Shown: positions 7,959 through 14,473, numbered from the stretch's first letter. The stretch is 14,579 nucleotides of DNA from JBPOIS01 sp052034295 (GCA_052034295.1 JBPOIS010000014.1:1-14579); one strand, 5' to 3'. Notes: generated by a model from the letters alone, not told the origin. Translations and numbers: made by a program.

Positions 7959-9610
7959 TGACTTCAGCAGATCTTACCCTGCACTGGGGGGATGTATTGG
8001 CGCAGCGCTGGCTGGCCCTGCAGGGCTGGACGGTGGATGACCACCCACAGCTGTACCAGCAGATCCGCCAGCTCAGCCTGGACATCGATCAGGGCCACAC
8101 CTGTCTGCCGCTGTCCGGCCCTCCGGCAGCGCCGATCGGGGCAGCCAGTCTGCAGCAGCCCCAGCCGGTGGTCCACGACCAGCAGGCGCTGTACCTGTGG
8201 CGGCACTGGGCCCAGGAGCACCAGCTGGCCCGCAACCTGCGCCGCGTCCTGCAGGCCCGCGTGCCTGCCGTTGAAGTCCCCGGACAGACCGCACTGAATG
8301 CCCTGCAGCAGCATGCCCTGCAGCAGGCCACCCGCCATGCCCTGACCCTGATCACCGGGGGACCGGGCACCGGCAAGACCTATACCCTGTCGTGGATCGT
8401 CAAGGCACTGGTGGAGCAGCAGCCGGATTTGCGCATTGCCCTGGCGGCGCCCACCGGCAAGGCCGCGCAGCGCATGGAACAGGCCATGTCGGCGGCGCTG
8501 TCGCGTGCGGCGGTCAGCAGCGCACACATCCACAAGGCGCAGACCATTCACCGGCTGCTGGGCATGAATGAAGAAGGCCGCGCCCAGTACGGAGCGCAGT
8601 TTCGCCTGCCGTTTGATCTGGTGGTGATTGATGAAGCTTCCATGCTGGACCTGCAGCTGGCCCATCAGTTGTTTGAGGCGATTGCCACCGGCACCCGGGT
8701 GATCCTGCTGGGCGATGCCCACCAGCTCGCGGCGGTGGATGCCGGGGCGGTGCTGCATGACCTGGGGCAGGTGGCTGCCCTGCAGCCGTACCGGGCCGCC
8801 CTGCGCGACAGCCAGCGGTTTGACCCCAAAAAAGGCATTGGCCGACTGGCCGGTCTGGTGCTGCAGGCCAGTCCCGAGCGGGTCGATGTGCAGCTCGATG
8901 AGCTGCTGCAACAGGAAGCCCTGCTGGCCCAGCCGCAGGTGCTGCAGCACAGCCTGTCCGGGTCGCCAGAAACCACCTGCCGGCTGCTCTGGTCGGGCTA
9001 TGCCGACTACGCCGACACCGTGGCGCGCGGGCTGGCCGGGGAAGCGGACCTGCCGCAACTGTTTGCGGCGCTGGACCGCTACCGGATTTTGGTGGCCCAG
9101 CACGCCGGGCTGTACGGCACCCGCCAGCTCAATGAGGTGATGGGGCAGTTTTTGTTGCGCCATCTGGGCAAGACCCGTCCGGACTACCAGAACTGGTACG
9201 CAGGGCGCCCGGTGATGATGACCCGCAACGACTATGGGCTGGATCTGTCCAACGGCGATGTCGGCATCTGCTGGCCGGATCAGCAGGGCGAGTGGCGGGT
9301 GCATTTTCCGCACCTGACCGACTCGGTGTCCGTGCACCGTCTGCCCGCCAGCCAGCTGGAAACCGCCTTTGTGCTGACCATTCACAAATCGCAGGGATCA
9401 GAGTTTGACCGGGTGGCCATGGTGCTGGACCCGGCCAGTCCGGCCCAGTTGCTGACCCGTGAACTGGTCTATACCGCACTGACCCGTGCCCGCAGCCGGG
9501 TGGACCTGTGGAGCAGCCGCCAGCAGCTGTGTGCCGCCATGCTCAGGCCCACCCGCCGCACCACGGGACTGGCTGGGCAAATTGCGGCCGCACTGGCGGC
9601 GTCGCCCTGA
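7955..9610 (+). CDS. recD: RecBCD enzyme subunit RecD (5'-3' helicase)
   Basis: RecD is the fast 5'-3' SF1B helicase motor of RecBCD; it also holds nuclease activity on and RecA loading off before Chi. The 551-residue protein (E. coli about 608) shows Walker A GGPGTGKT at 135-142, motif Ia AAPTGKAAQRM, motif II IDEASM at 225-230, motif III LGDAHQLAAVDAG at 252-264, motif V TIHKSQGSEFDRV from 475, and motif VI LVYTALTRAR from 504. Two adjacent ATGs (7955 and 7958) are possible starts; AGGA at 7946-7949 lies 5 or 8 bases upstream. I chose 7955 because it repeats the ATGA stop-start overlap seen at the recC/recB junction, but 7958 cannot be excluded. The N-terminal part (about 1-110), which contacts RecC in known structures, is less conserved. 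The gene is last in the operon and converges on the hydrolase gene. Confidence 0.95.
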   Translation: MMTSADLTLHWGDVLAQRWLALQGWTVDDHPQLYQQIRQLSLDIDQGHTCLPLSGPPAAPIGAASLQQPQPVVHDQQALYLWRHWAQEHQLARNLRRVLQARVPAVEVPGQTALNALQQHALQQATRHALTLITGGPGTGKTYTLSWIVKALVEQQPDLRIALAAPTGKAAQRMEQAMSAALSRAAVSSAHIHKAQTIHRLLGMNEEGRAQYGAQFRLPFDLVVIDEASMLDLQLAHQLFEAIATGTRVILLGDAHQLAAVDAGAVLHDLGQVAALQPYRAALRDSQRFDPKKGIGRLAGLVLQASPERVDVQLDELLQQEALLAQPQVLQHSLSGSPETTCRLLWSGYADYADTVARGLAGEADLPQLFAALDRYRILVAQHAGLYGTRQLNEVMGQFLLRHLGKTRPDYQNWYAGRPVMMTRNDYGLDLSNGDVGICWPDQQGEWRVHFPHLTDSVSVHRLPASQLETAFVLTIHKSQGSEFDRVAMVLDPASPAQLLTRELVYTALTRARSRVDLWSSRQQLCAAMLRPTRRTTGLAGQIAAALAASP

Positions 9611-9627
9611 CGGCGCAGCTCAGGGCG
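9603..9627. terminator. Palindrome spanning both convergent stop codons; candidate bidirectional terminator
   Basis: CGCCCTGA at 9603-9610 and TCAGGGCG at 9620-9627 form a perfect 8-bp inverted repeat around a 9-nt loop. The TGA of recD and the TGA of the opposing hydrolase gene are the inner ends of the two arms. The stem would form in both transcripts. There is no U-tract on either side, so intrinsic termination is uncertain; the hairpin may instead protect 3' ends or work with Rho. Confidence 0.45.
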
Positions 9628-10531
9628 CGGGCGGGAAAAACTGCCACTGGCCCCGCAGCGGCAACACCACCGCTTCGGCCCCGGCAGCGCGGATTTCCGC
9701 CACAAAACCCGCCAGATCCACCCCTGGAAACAGCCCCGGCGGCTGCTCCACCGGCGTGATCATGGTGTCCCAGTGACACGGCACCACCCAGCGCGGCCGC
9801 AGCAGCTCAATTGCCCGGCGCGCATAGCCCGGACGGTACTGGCGGCCAATGGCACACAGGCACAGCACGTCACAGCGGTGGCCCTGCAGTTCCTCATCCA
9901 GAAAATCGGCACTGTCGATGTGGGCCACGGTCAGGCTGGGGGTGCGCACCAGCCAGTTGAGCACCAGCCCATGTTTGAGCTGAAAAAAGCGCGGCGGCCA
10001 CGGCGGCGGACAGGTGTGGTCACCGGGCAGCGGAATCCGGCCAAACGCCGCCTTGCCATGCACCGAGGGCAGGCCGCGCACGGTCCAGTCCCCACTGCGA
10101 AGGTCCTCACGACCCGCCGTTTCCAGCAATTGCGACTCCGGCAGTCCCGCTGCCCGCCCCACCATGCACACCGCCCGGGAGCCGATCAGCCGCGCCCCGG
10201 TCTGCCGACACAGTTCCGGCGCATCCAGCACATGGTCATAGTGCGCATGGCCAACCAGCACATCGTTGCAGCGCGGGATCAGTTGCGCGATCCGTGCCAC
10301 GTCGGGCTGCAGGGGCTGGGTCAGGGTGCTGGTCAGGTCGCTGCGGGTCACATACGGATCCAGCGCCAGCACATGGCCCGCCTGCTCCAGCACGAACCCG
10401 GCCGTGCCCAGATAGGTCATCTGCAGGGCTTCCCCTGGGGCAGGGTCTGCAGGCAGCGGACTGTACAGACCGGGATCGGGGGTGGGGGTAATTTTTTGCC
10501 AAAGGGCATGCAGCCGCCGCGGTCGGGTCAT
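9620..10531 (-). CDS. Metallo-beta-lactamase-fold hydrolase (UlaG-like)
   Basis: This 303-residue cytoplasmic protein belongs to the metallo-beta-lactamase superfamily, whose members hydrolyse esters, phosphodiesters or related bonds with one or two metal ions. Seen in order: strand-loop LGTAGFVLEQAGHVLALDPY (41-60), the signature HAHYDH at 95-100 (His95, His97, Asp99, His100), a further likely metal-ligand His158 in SVHGK, an acidic HIDSADF at 204-210, and His253 in VPCHWD. The opening sequence and lack of a signal peptide resemble UlaG-type and NAPE-PLD-like metal-dependent hydrolases, but the substrate cannot be read from sequence. The ATG at 10531 is preceded by AGGA about 10 bases upstream. 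A TATAGT hexamer lies 30 bases upstream. The gene converges on recD and lies downstream of hemN on the same strand, separated by 463 bp of repeats, so it is probably transcribed alone. Confidence 0.85.
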   Translation of the reverse strand: MTRPRRLHALWQKITPTPDPGLYSPLPADPAPGEALQMTYLGTAGFVLEQAGHVLALDPYVTRSDLTSTLTQPLQPDVARIAQLIPRCNDVLVGHAHYDHVLDAPELCRQTGARLIGSRAVCMVGRAAGLPESQLLETAGREDLRSGDWTVRGLPSVHGKAAFGRIPLPGDHTCPPPWPPRFFQLKHGLVLNWLVRTPSLTVAHIDSADFLDEELQGHRCDVLCLCAIGRQYRPGYARRAIELLRPRWVVPCHWDTMITPVEQPPGLFPGVDLAGFVAEIRAAGAEAVVLPLRGQWQFFPPAP

Positions 10532-10560
10532 GGCCGGTTCATCCTGAAAAAACCACCCCC

Positions 10561-10566
10561 ACTATA
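10561..10566 (-). promoter_or_regulatory. Candidate -10 element for the hydrolase gene
   Basis: Read on the minus strand this is TATAGT, one base from the sigma-70 consensus, 30 bases before the ATG at 10531. No good -35 hexamer is seen at 16-18 bases upstream, where the sequence is G/C-rich, so this is only a candidate. Confidence 0.35.
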
Positions 10567-10617
10567 GCGCAGGCCCCCGCCACAAGGGGTGAAAATCCCC
10601 GCTGCAAACCCTGCTCC

Positions 10618-10655
10618 CTGAGCGCAGTCGAAGGGCAGGCCTCGACCCCGCTCAG
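10618..10655. repeat. REP-like hairpin, copy 1
   Basis: CTGAGCGCAGTCGA at 10618-10631 pairs with TCGACCCCGCTCAG at 10642-10655 (12 of 14 positions; the two mismatches are central), around a 10-nt loop. GGCAGG (10634-10639) and CCTGCC (10656-10661) give a competing small stem. The CCCTGAGCGCAGTCGAAGGG core at 10616-10635 recurs exactly at 10953-10972. Confidence 0.7.
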
Positions 10656-10696
10656 CCTGCCAAACCCACTTTTGCTTTTGACAGACTTCACCCCTT

Positions 10697-10735
10697 GACC
10701 ATTCTTCACGCAATGCGTGAAGCCCCGCAATGGTC
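10697..10735. repeat. Long interrupted hairpin
   Basis: The inner stem CTTCACGCA (10704-10712) and TGCGTGAAG (10714-10722) is perfect with a single central base. It is extended by GACCATT (10697-10703) pairing with AATGGTC (10729-10735), with CCCCGC bulged out on one side. In total 16 base pairs are perfect apart from that bulge. A single central base is too small for an RNA loop, so two inner pairs would open; as DNA it is a near-perfect palindrome. Confidence 0.7.
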
Positions 10736-10833
10736 CGAGTAAGGCCACATCCGACCCTTCTAGCAGATCGCTTCAGCCAACCAGCACCACCGGGCACAGC
10801 AGCCCGCGAGTTTTGCGGGGACACATGGTTTTG

Positions 10834-10859
10834 CCTACTTTTGCCGCAACAAAAGTAGG
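10834..10859. repeat. Extragenic inverted repeat (CCTACTTTTG type)
   Basis: CCTACTTTTG (10834-10843) and CAAAAGTAGG (10850-10859) form a perfect 10-bp inverted repeat around CCGCAA. From general knowledge, very similar TACTTTTG hairpins followed by GTCGCC are widely dispersed between genes in proteobacteria, so this is probably a dispersed element and not specific to this locus. A smaller stem, CCCGC (10803-10807) with GCGGG (10815-10819), lies just upstream. Confidence 0.7.
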
Positions 10860-10890
10860 TCGCCGAAGGCCAGGCACAGTACCCTGAACA

Positions 10891-10952
10891 AACAGGCTTC
10901 AACGCCGCTCAGCCAGCGGCTTTCGACACCGCCCAGCCAGCGGAAGCCTGTT
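10891..10952. repeat. 10-bp inverted repeat enclosing a 22-nt tandem repeat
   Basis: AACAGGCTTC (10891-10900) and GAAGCCTGTT (10943-10952) are perfect inverted arms. They enclose two direct copies of a 22-nt unit at 10898-10919 and 10922-10943 that match at 19 of 22 positions and share CAGCCAGCGG. Lying just past the 3' end of hemN on its transcript, the outer stem could also serve as a processing or termination structure. Confidence 0.65.
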
Positions 10953-10954
10953 CC

Positions 10955-10992
10955 CTGAGCGCAGTCGAAGGGTAGGCCCCGACGCCGCCCAG
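10955..10992. repeat. REP-like hairpin, copy 2
   Basis: CTGAGCGCAGTCGA (10955-10968) is identical to the left arm of copy 1. The facing arm at 10979-10992 (CCGACGCCGCCCAG) is diverged and pairs imperfectly, with G-U pairs on one strand. It ends 3 bp from the hemN stop codon. Confidence 0.55.
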
Positions 10993-10994
10993 CC

Positions 10995-12389
10995 CTAAAT
11001 CACCCGCGAAAACCGCCGCCCCCCCTCGGCCAGCTTGGCCTGCAGATAGGCATCAAACACCATCGCCACATTGCGTGACAGCAGCCGACCCCGCTCGGTG
11101 ATGCACAGGCGCTGGTCGTCCAGCGTCACCAGCCCATCGGCCTGCATCGGGGCCAGCGCCGCCAGTTCCGCCGCAAAATGCTGGCGGAAATCCACCCCCT
11201 GCTGGGCCGAAAACGCCGCAAAATCCACCTCACCATGGCACAGCAACGGCATGATCACCGCCCGGCGCAGCAGGTCCTCGTCACTGGCCGCCAGCACCTT
11301 CACGGCGGGCAGTGATGCCGCCAGCACCGCAGCCGTGTAGGTGTCCAGCTCGGTCGGGTTTTGCAGCATGAAGCGGCCGATCTGGCTGATCGACGACACC
11401 CCGAAGCTGAGCAAATCACACTGGCCGTGGGTGGTGTAGCCCTGAAAATTGCGGTGCAGCTGACCCGCCGCCTGGGCCCGCGCCAGCTCATCCCCAGGCC
11501 GGGCAAAGTGGTCCATGCCCACATAGTGATACCCGGCCTCATTGAGCTGGCCGATGGTGCGGCCCAGGATCGCCAGCTTGTCCGCTGCCGACGGCAGGTC
11601 CTGTTCAGCAATCCGGGTCTGTGGAAAAAACCGGTCCGGCAGGTGCGCATAGTTGAACACCGACAGCCGGTCGGGCTGCAGCGCCAGAATCGCCGCCACC
11701 GTCTGCGCAAAACCCGGCACCGTCTGGTGTGGCAGGCCATAGATCAGGTCAATGTTGATCGAGCCAAAGCCCAGCCCCCGCGCCGTCTGCATCACTGCCT
11801 GCACCAGCGCCAGCGGCTGCACCCGGTTGACGGCCTTCTGAACCACCGGATCAATGTCCTGCACCCCGAAGGACAGCCGGTTGAAGCCCAGCGTTTTCAG
11901 GGTCGCCAGCGTGGTCGGGCGCAGCTCGCGCGGGTCGATTTCGATGGAAAAATCCGCCGTCTGCGCCGTGCTGAATTCAAACGCCTCGCGCAGGCACTGC
12001 CACAGCTCACTGAGCTGTGCATCGCTGAAAAACGTCGGTGTGCCCCCGCCAAAATGCACCTGCTCCACCACGCTGAGCCGCCCGGCAGCGCGCAGCAGGG
12101 CTGCCTTCTGGTGGATTTCCCGCTTCAGCACATCCAGATAGTCCGCCGCCTGACCGCGTTTTTTGGTGACGATCTTGTTGCAGGCGCAGTAGTAGCACAG
12201 GTGTGCACAAAACGGGATGTGTACATACAGCGACAGTGGCCGACTGGCCTCGCGCTGCGCCAGGATCTGTGCCTCCTGTCCAGCCGCGACCGGTGCAAAC
12301 TCCAGCGCAGTCGGGTAGGAGGTGTAGCGGGGCCCGGCATGGTTATAACGCTGGATCAGCAGTGGATCCCAATGCAGGTGTTCGGACAT
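10995..12389 (-). CDS. hemN: Oxygen-independent coproporphyrinogen III dehydrogenase
   Basis: HemN is a cytoplasmic radical-SAM enzyme that oxidatively decarboxylates coproporphyrinogen III to protoporphyrinogen IX in haem synthesis without O2. The start at 12389 gives the usual N-terminus (MSEHLHWDPLLIQRYNHAGP, then RYTSYPTALEF) and has a strong GGGAGG ribosome site at 12395-12400; the open frame runs further upstream without homology. The product is 464 residues (E. coli HemN 457). The radical-SAM cluster motif is CAHLCYYC with Cys61, Cys65 and Cys68, followed by Cys70 as in true HemN. Further family blocks are INIDLIYGLPHQT, the QGYTTHGQCDLLSFGVSSIS segment, and a C-terminal HemN domain. 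The 5' leader holds a GCGCG-CGCGC hairpin (12404-12417). The gene is divergent from the PIG-L lipoprotein gene. I found no clear FNR/ANR site next to the start. Confidence 0.95.
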   Translation of the reverse strand: MSEHLHWDPLLIQRYNHAGPRYTSYPTALEFAPVAAGQEAQILAQREASRPLSLYVHIPFCAHLCYYCACNKIVTKKRGQAADYLDVLKREIHQKAALLRAAGRLSVVEQVHFGGGTPTFFSDAQLSELWQCLREAFEFSTAQTADFSIEIDPRELRPTTLATLKTLGFNRLSFGVQDIDPVVQKAVNRVQPLALVQAVMQTARGLGFGSINIDLIYGLPHQTVPGFAQTVAAILALQPDRLSVFNYAHLPDRFFPQTRIAEQDLPSAADKLAILGRTIGQLNEAGYHYVGMDHFARPGDELARAQAAGQLHRNFQGYTTHGQCDLLSFGVSSISQIGRFMLQNPTELDTYTAAVLAASLPAVKVLAASDEDLLRRAVIMPLLCHGEVDFAAFSAQQGVDFRQHFAAELAALAPMQADGLVTLDDQRLCITERGRLLSRNVAMVFDAYLQAKLAEGGRRFSRVI

Positions 12390-12651
12390 GCCCGCCTCCC
12401 AGAGCGCGTGATCGCGCACGATGCCAAAAAATGGCCTACAGTTTAGCGGGATTTGCCGGGGTTTGCTGGCCGGGTACAGGCCGGTGACCGCTGGACAGCG
12501 CTGTGAAGCCAGCCTAAACCCATCGCGCATGGCTGCAGGATTTTTCAATAAACAAATGATTTTGATTCAGAAAAATCTCTGGCATTTACCGTTTGGTCAT
12601 CAAATTGCGCATAATGTCACCGTCAAAAAAACACTGACGCTGGGGCAGATC
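12390..12651. promoter_or_regulatory. Divergent promoter region between hemN and the PIG-L lipoprotein gene
   Basis: The hemN half (12390-12540) is GC-rich; the other half is AT-rich. For the plus-strand gene, CATAAT at 12610-12615 is a plausible -10 with TTACCG at 12586-12591 as a weak -35 (18-bp spacer). GATTTT (12558-12563) and AAAATC (12572-12577) form an inverted repeat upstream of it. TTGAT-TCAG-AAAAA at 12562-12575 matches 8 of 10 fixed positions of the FNR-type box. CGTCA (12621-12625) and TGACG (12635-12639) form a small inverted repeat in the leader. All regulatory readings are tentative. Confidence 0.4.
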
Positions 12652-13611
12652 ATGACATCAGGGGCAAAGGCTGGCGTAAAGCGGCCACAGGCGGCCTGTG
12701 CTGGATGGGTCGCTGTGGCGCTGCTGACCGGCTGTGGCGGCGGCGGTTCAGCGGCCAACACATCAACCCCAACCCCGACCCCCACCACACTGGCGGCCCC
12801 GGACCGCAGCACACCGCTGGCGATTTATGCCGTGGCCCATCCTGACGATGCCGAGTTGTTCATGGGGCAGGAGCTGGATGCACGGGTGCAGCCTGCAGGG
12901 ACGTTGCGCAATGTGATCATCCAGCTCACCGCCGGGGACAATTCCTGGGGCAACAAGCCGCATGGCACCAGTACGCAGGTTTTTTGGCAGGTGCGCCATC
13001 AGGGCCACCGGAATGCGCTGGGCCATTTGCGCCAGAGCCAGAACTGGCAGGCCAGTACAGTGCTGTTGGCCGGCCAGCCGGTACAGCGCGAGCAGCTGGA
13101 TGATGGGCTGGTGCTGTACCAACTGAACCTGCGTGATGACATGCGCGCCAGTCTGGCTGATCTGGTGGGGCAGAAGCGTGCTGACACCACCACGGTGGAT
13201 GGCCAGACCCGCTACAGTCGCGAGGCGCTCAAGCAGGTGCTCGGGGAGATTCTGGCCCGTGAAGTGACTGATCCGGCGCAGGCTGTTGTGAACCTCACTG
13301 AACCCAGACCTGCTGTTAATCCCAAAGACCACCGCGACCACATGGCCACGGCACAGTTGCTGCAGGAGGTGTTGCAGGATCGTGGGCAGGGCTGTGTGGG
13401 GGTACGTTTTTACAGCACCTACATCAACCGGAACTATCCGCTGAATGCCGGCACGGCGACCTACCTGCGGTTGGTGGAGATGTGGAACCAGCTCAGCCAG
13501 CCCATCGTCCAGGCGGGCTACCCGGACCCCCGCGACCGGGGCCACATGGCCTGGCTGGGCAAGCAGTATGTGACGGCCGTGCAGCGCAATCAGTGTGGGG
13601 GGAAGGCCTGA
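12652..13611 (+). CDS. PIG-L family deacetylase-like lipoprotein
   Basis: PIG-L (LmbE-like) enzymes are metal-dependent hydrolases that remove acetyl groups from N-acetylglucosaminyl substrates. The 319-residue product starts with a lipoprotein signal: a basic segment (Lys6, Lys10, Arg11), a hydrophobic stretch and the lipobox LTGC with Cys28. A flexible GGGGS and TPTPTPTT linker follows. The catalytic domain begins near residue 55: LAIYAVAHPDDAELFMG carries the family motif AHPDDAE (62-68), and DHRDH at 226-230 supplies the second metal-binding His pair, so the expected site is intact. The signal peptide decides the start at 12652; the upstream extension of the frame does not encode a plausible leader, and only a weak GGGGCAG serves as ribosome site. 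The protein should be membrane-anchored and face the periplasm or cell surface. Substrate is unknown. A lipid-anchored form is less usual than the cytoplasmic sugar deacetylases. Confidence 0.85.
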   Translation: MTSGAKAGVKRPQAACAGWVAVALLTGCGGGGSAANTSTPTPTPTTLAAPDRSTPLAIYAVAHPDDAELFMGQELDARVQPAGTLRNVIIQLTAGDNSWGNKPHGTSTQVFWQVRHQGHRNALGHLRQSQNWQASTVLLAGQPVQREQLDDGLVLYQLNLRDDMRASLADLVGQKRADTTTVDGQTRYSREALKQVLGEILAREVTDPAQAVVNLTEPRPAVNPKDHRDHMATAQLLQEVLQDRGQGCVGVRFYSTYINRNYPLNAGTATYLRLVEMWNQLSQPIVQAGYPDPRDRGHMAWLGKQYVTAVQRNQCGGKA

Positions 13612-13767
13612 GCGGGTGTTTCCCGGTCAGGGGGCTGGCCCCATTGGTCCCAGTGATCGAAATATACCCGTTCCAGTTTTATTCTCTTGACTGGAGTTTT
13701 TTCTGCCCATCCAGCATTGAGGTTAAAATATCTTAATCTTGATCTTGAGGTTTTTAAAAAAATATTT
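13612..13767. other. Intergenic region between convergent genes; start of the low-GC stretch
   Basis: Composition changes within this stretch, from GC-rich near the lipoprotein stop to AT-rich from about 13,655. It holds a weak GGGG-CTGG-CCCC stem (13631-13642), a CTGGA/TCCAG inverted repeat (13691-13695 with 13710-13714), three tandem TCTTRA hexamers (13731-13748), and an AT-only run of T5-A7-TA-T5 at 13751-13769. No clear U-tract terminator for either gene was found. Confidence 0.5.
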
Positions 13768-14322
13768 TTAAGGCTCTATTGTTTTGGTGTATTTGCCAAC
13801 TGGCAAGTTCCACTTTACCAACCCTACCAAATAGTCACATTCTTGGCCGCTCCATAAGGTACTTCCCGATGCAATTTTAAATTCTTCAAAAAAAACACCA
13901 TCGTCGCACCTGTATACTGCAACTGCCATGCCTCTGTCTGGATAATCTAGGCTTTTAATTTTTGCATTTGAAAAACAGGATTTGAAGTTTTTTGGAAAGT
14001 AACGATATGAATTATTGCTGGCTTGATGTTCGGTGTCGTTTTCAGAAATATTTTCTCTTGCAAACAGGCCTTCTGTATAGGCTTGAAAATACAGTTTTTC
14101 CAGCTCAGGATGATCAGAAAAAATATTTTTTTCAAATGAGCATTCCTTCTTTAGGGCAGTTCCGCTCTTGATTGATCGCTGTCCCCAGGAAATTACTGAG
14201 GCAACATCTTTTGGAACGTAAAAATAATCAGAAAAATAGAAAACAAGGCCGGCAGCAAAGATTGCCATGAAAAATATGGCGATGTTTATAATACGCTTGA
14301 GGGGCAATTTAATTATCTCCAT
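13768..14322 (-). CDS. Hypothetical single-pass membrane protein, low GC
   Basis: I do not recognise this family. From the ATG at 14322 it has 184 residues: a short basic N-terminus (Lys5, Lys9, Arg10), one hydrophobic segment at about 11-30 (INIAIFFMAIFAAGLVFYF), then a soluble, probably extracytoplasmic domain of about 150 residues with four cysteines (61, 116, 139, 162) that could form two disulfides. The segment VAVYRCDDGVFFEEFKI and the ending SGQECDYLVGLVKW look like a small beta-rich domain. No ribosome site is visible before this ATG. The frame runs on to a TTG at 14427, but those 35 codons are GC-rich and read differently, so I exclude them. Codon use is A/T-rich, unlike all neighbours, suggesting acquisition by transfer. 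It ends at a TAA in an AT-rich run and converges on the PIG-L gene. Confidence 0.6.
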   Translation of the reverse strand: MEIIKLPLKRIINIAIFFMAIFAAGLVFYFSDYFYVPKDVASVISWGQRSIKSGTALKKECSFEKNIFSDHPELEKLYFQAYTEGLFARENISENDTEHQASNNSYRYFPKNFKSCFSNAKIKSLDYPDRGMAVAVYRCDDGVFFEEFKIASGSTLWSGQECDYLVGLVKWNLPVGKYTKTIEP

Positions 14323-14392
14323 GAGCCAGTGGCACGAAAACAGTAAGATCGGCCATCGTTGATTCTGCCAATACAAATTGACGGCCTCATAG

Positions 14393-14405
14393 CCCCGACG
14401 CGGGG
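14393..14405. repeat. Small GC-rich hairpin at the composition boundary
   Basis: CCCCG (14393-14397) and CGGGG (14401-14405) enclose ACG. It lies downstream of the partial membrane gene on the minus strand and could be a transcript end, but no U-tract follows. It sits where the GC-rich sequence gives way to the low-GC gene. Confidence 0.35.
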
Positions 14406-14473
14406 TGTTCAGCCGGTCGGTCAGCAATTACAGCACCGTCCCAATCTGAAGGAAAAGCCGAAGCAGGAGTAAA

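Larger units (their letters stand above)
10532..10994. other. Repeat-dense intergenic region (463 bp)
   Basis: No gene is supported here. Short open frames reading into it are extensions of frames from the flanking hydrolase and hemN loci, without recognisable protein content. The stretch holds at least six copies of a TCGAC-NN-CGCTCAG-like core in both orientations (near 10618, 10642, 10898, 10922, 10955 and 10979), plus two unrelated strong inverted repeats, listed separately. These look like dispersed extragenic elements of the REP type. The region separates the 3' end of hemN from the promoter side of the hydrolase gene. Confidence 0.7.

Noticed and set aside
10891..10972. CRISPR-like array suggested by the tandem units
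   Set aside because: Only two direct copies with a 2-nt gap and no unique spacers; the units are REP-like and self-complementary with neighbouring copies.
13482..13736. 84-codon plus-strand open frame overlapping the end of the PIG-L gene
   Set aside because: It overlaps the PIG-L frame for half its length and then runs into AT-rich non-coding sequence; no start signal or protein features.
14380..14430. Transposase remnant suggested by an LTDRLNTPRRGYEAVN-like peptide
   Set aside because: The resemblance to transposase C-termini is vague, with no terminal inverted repeats or catalytic motif visible; not supportable.
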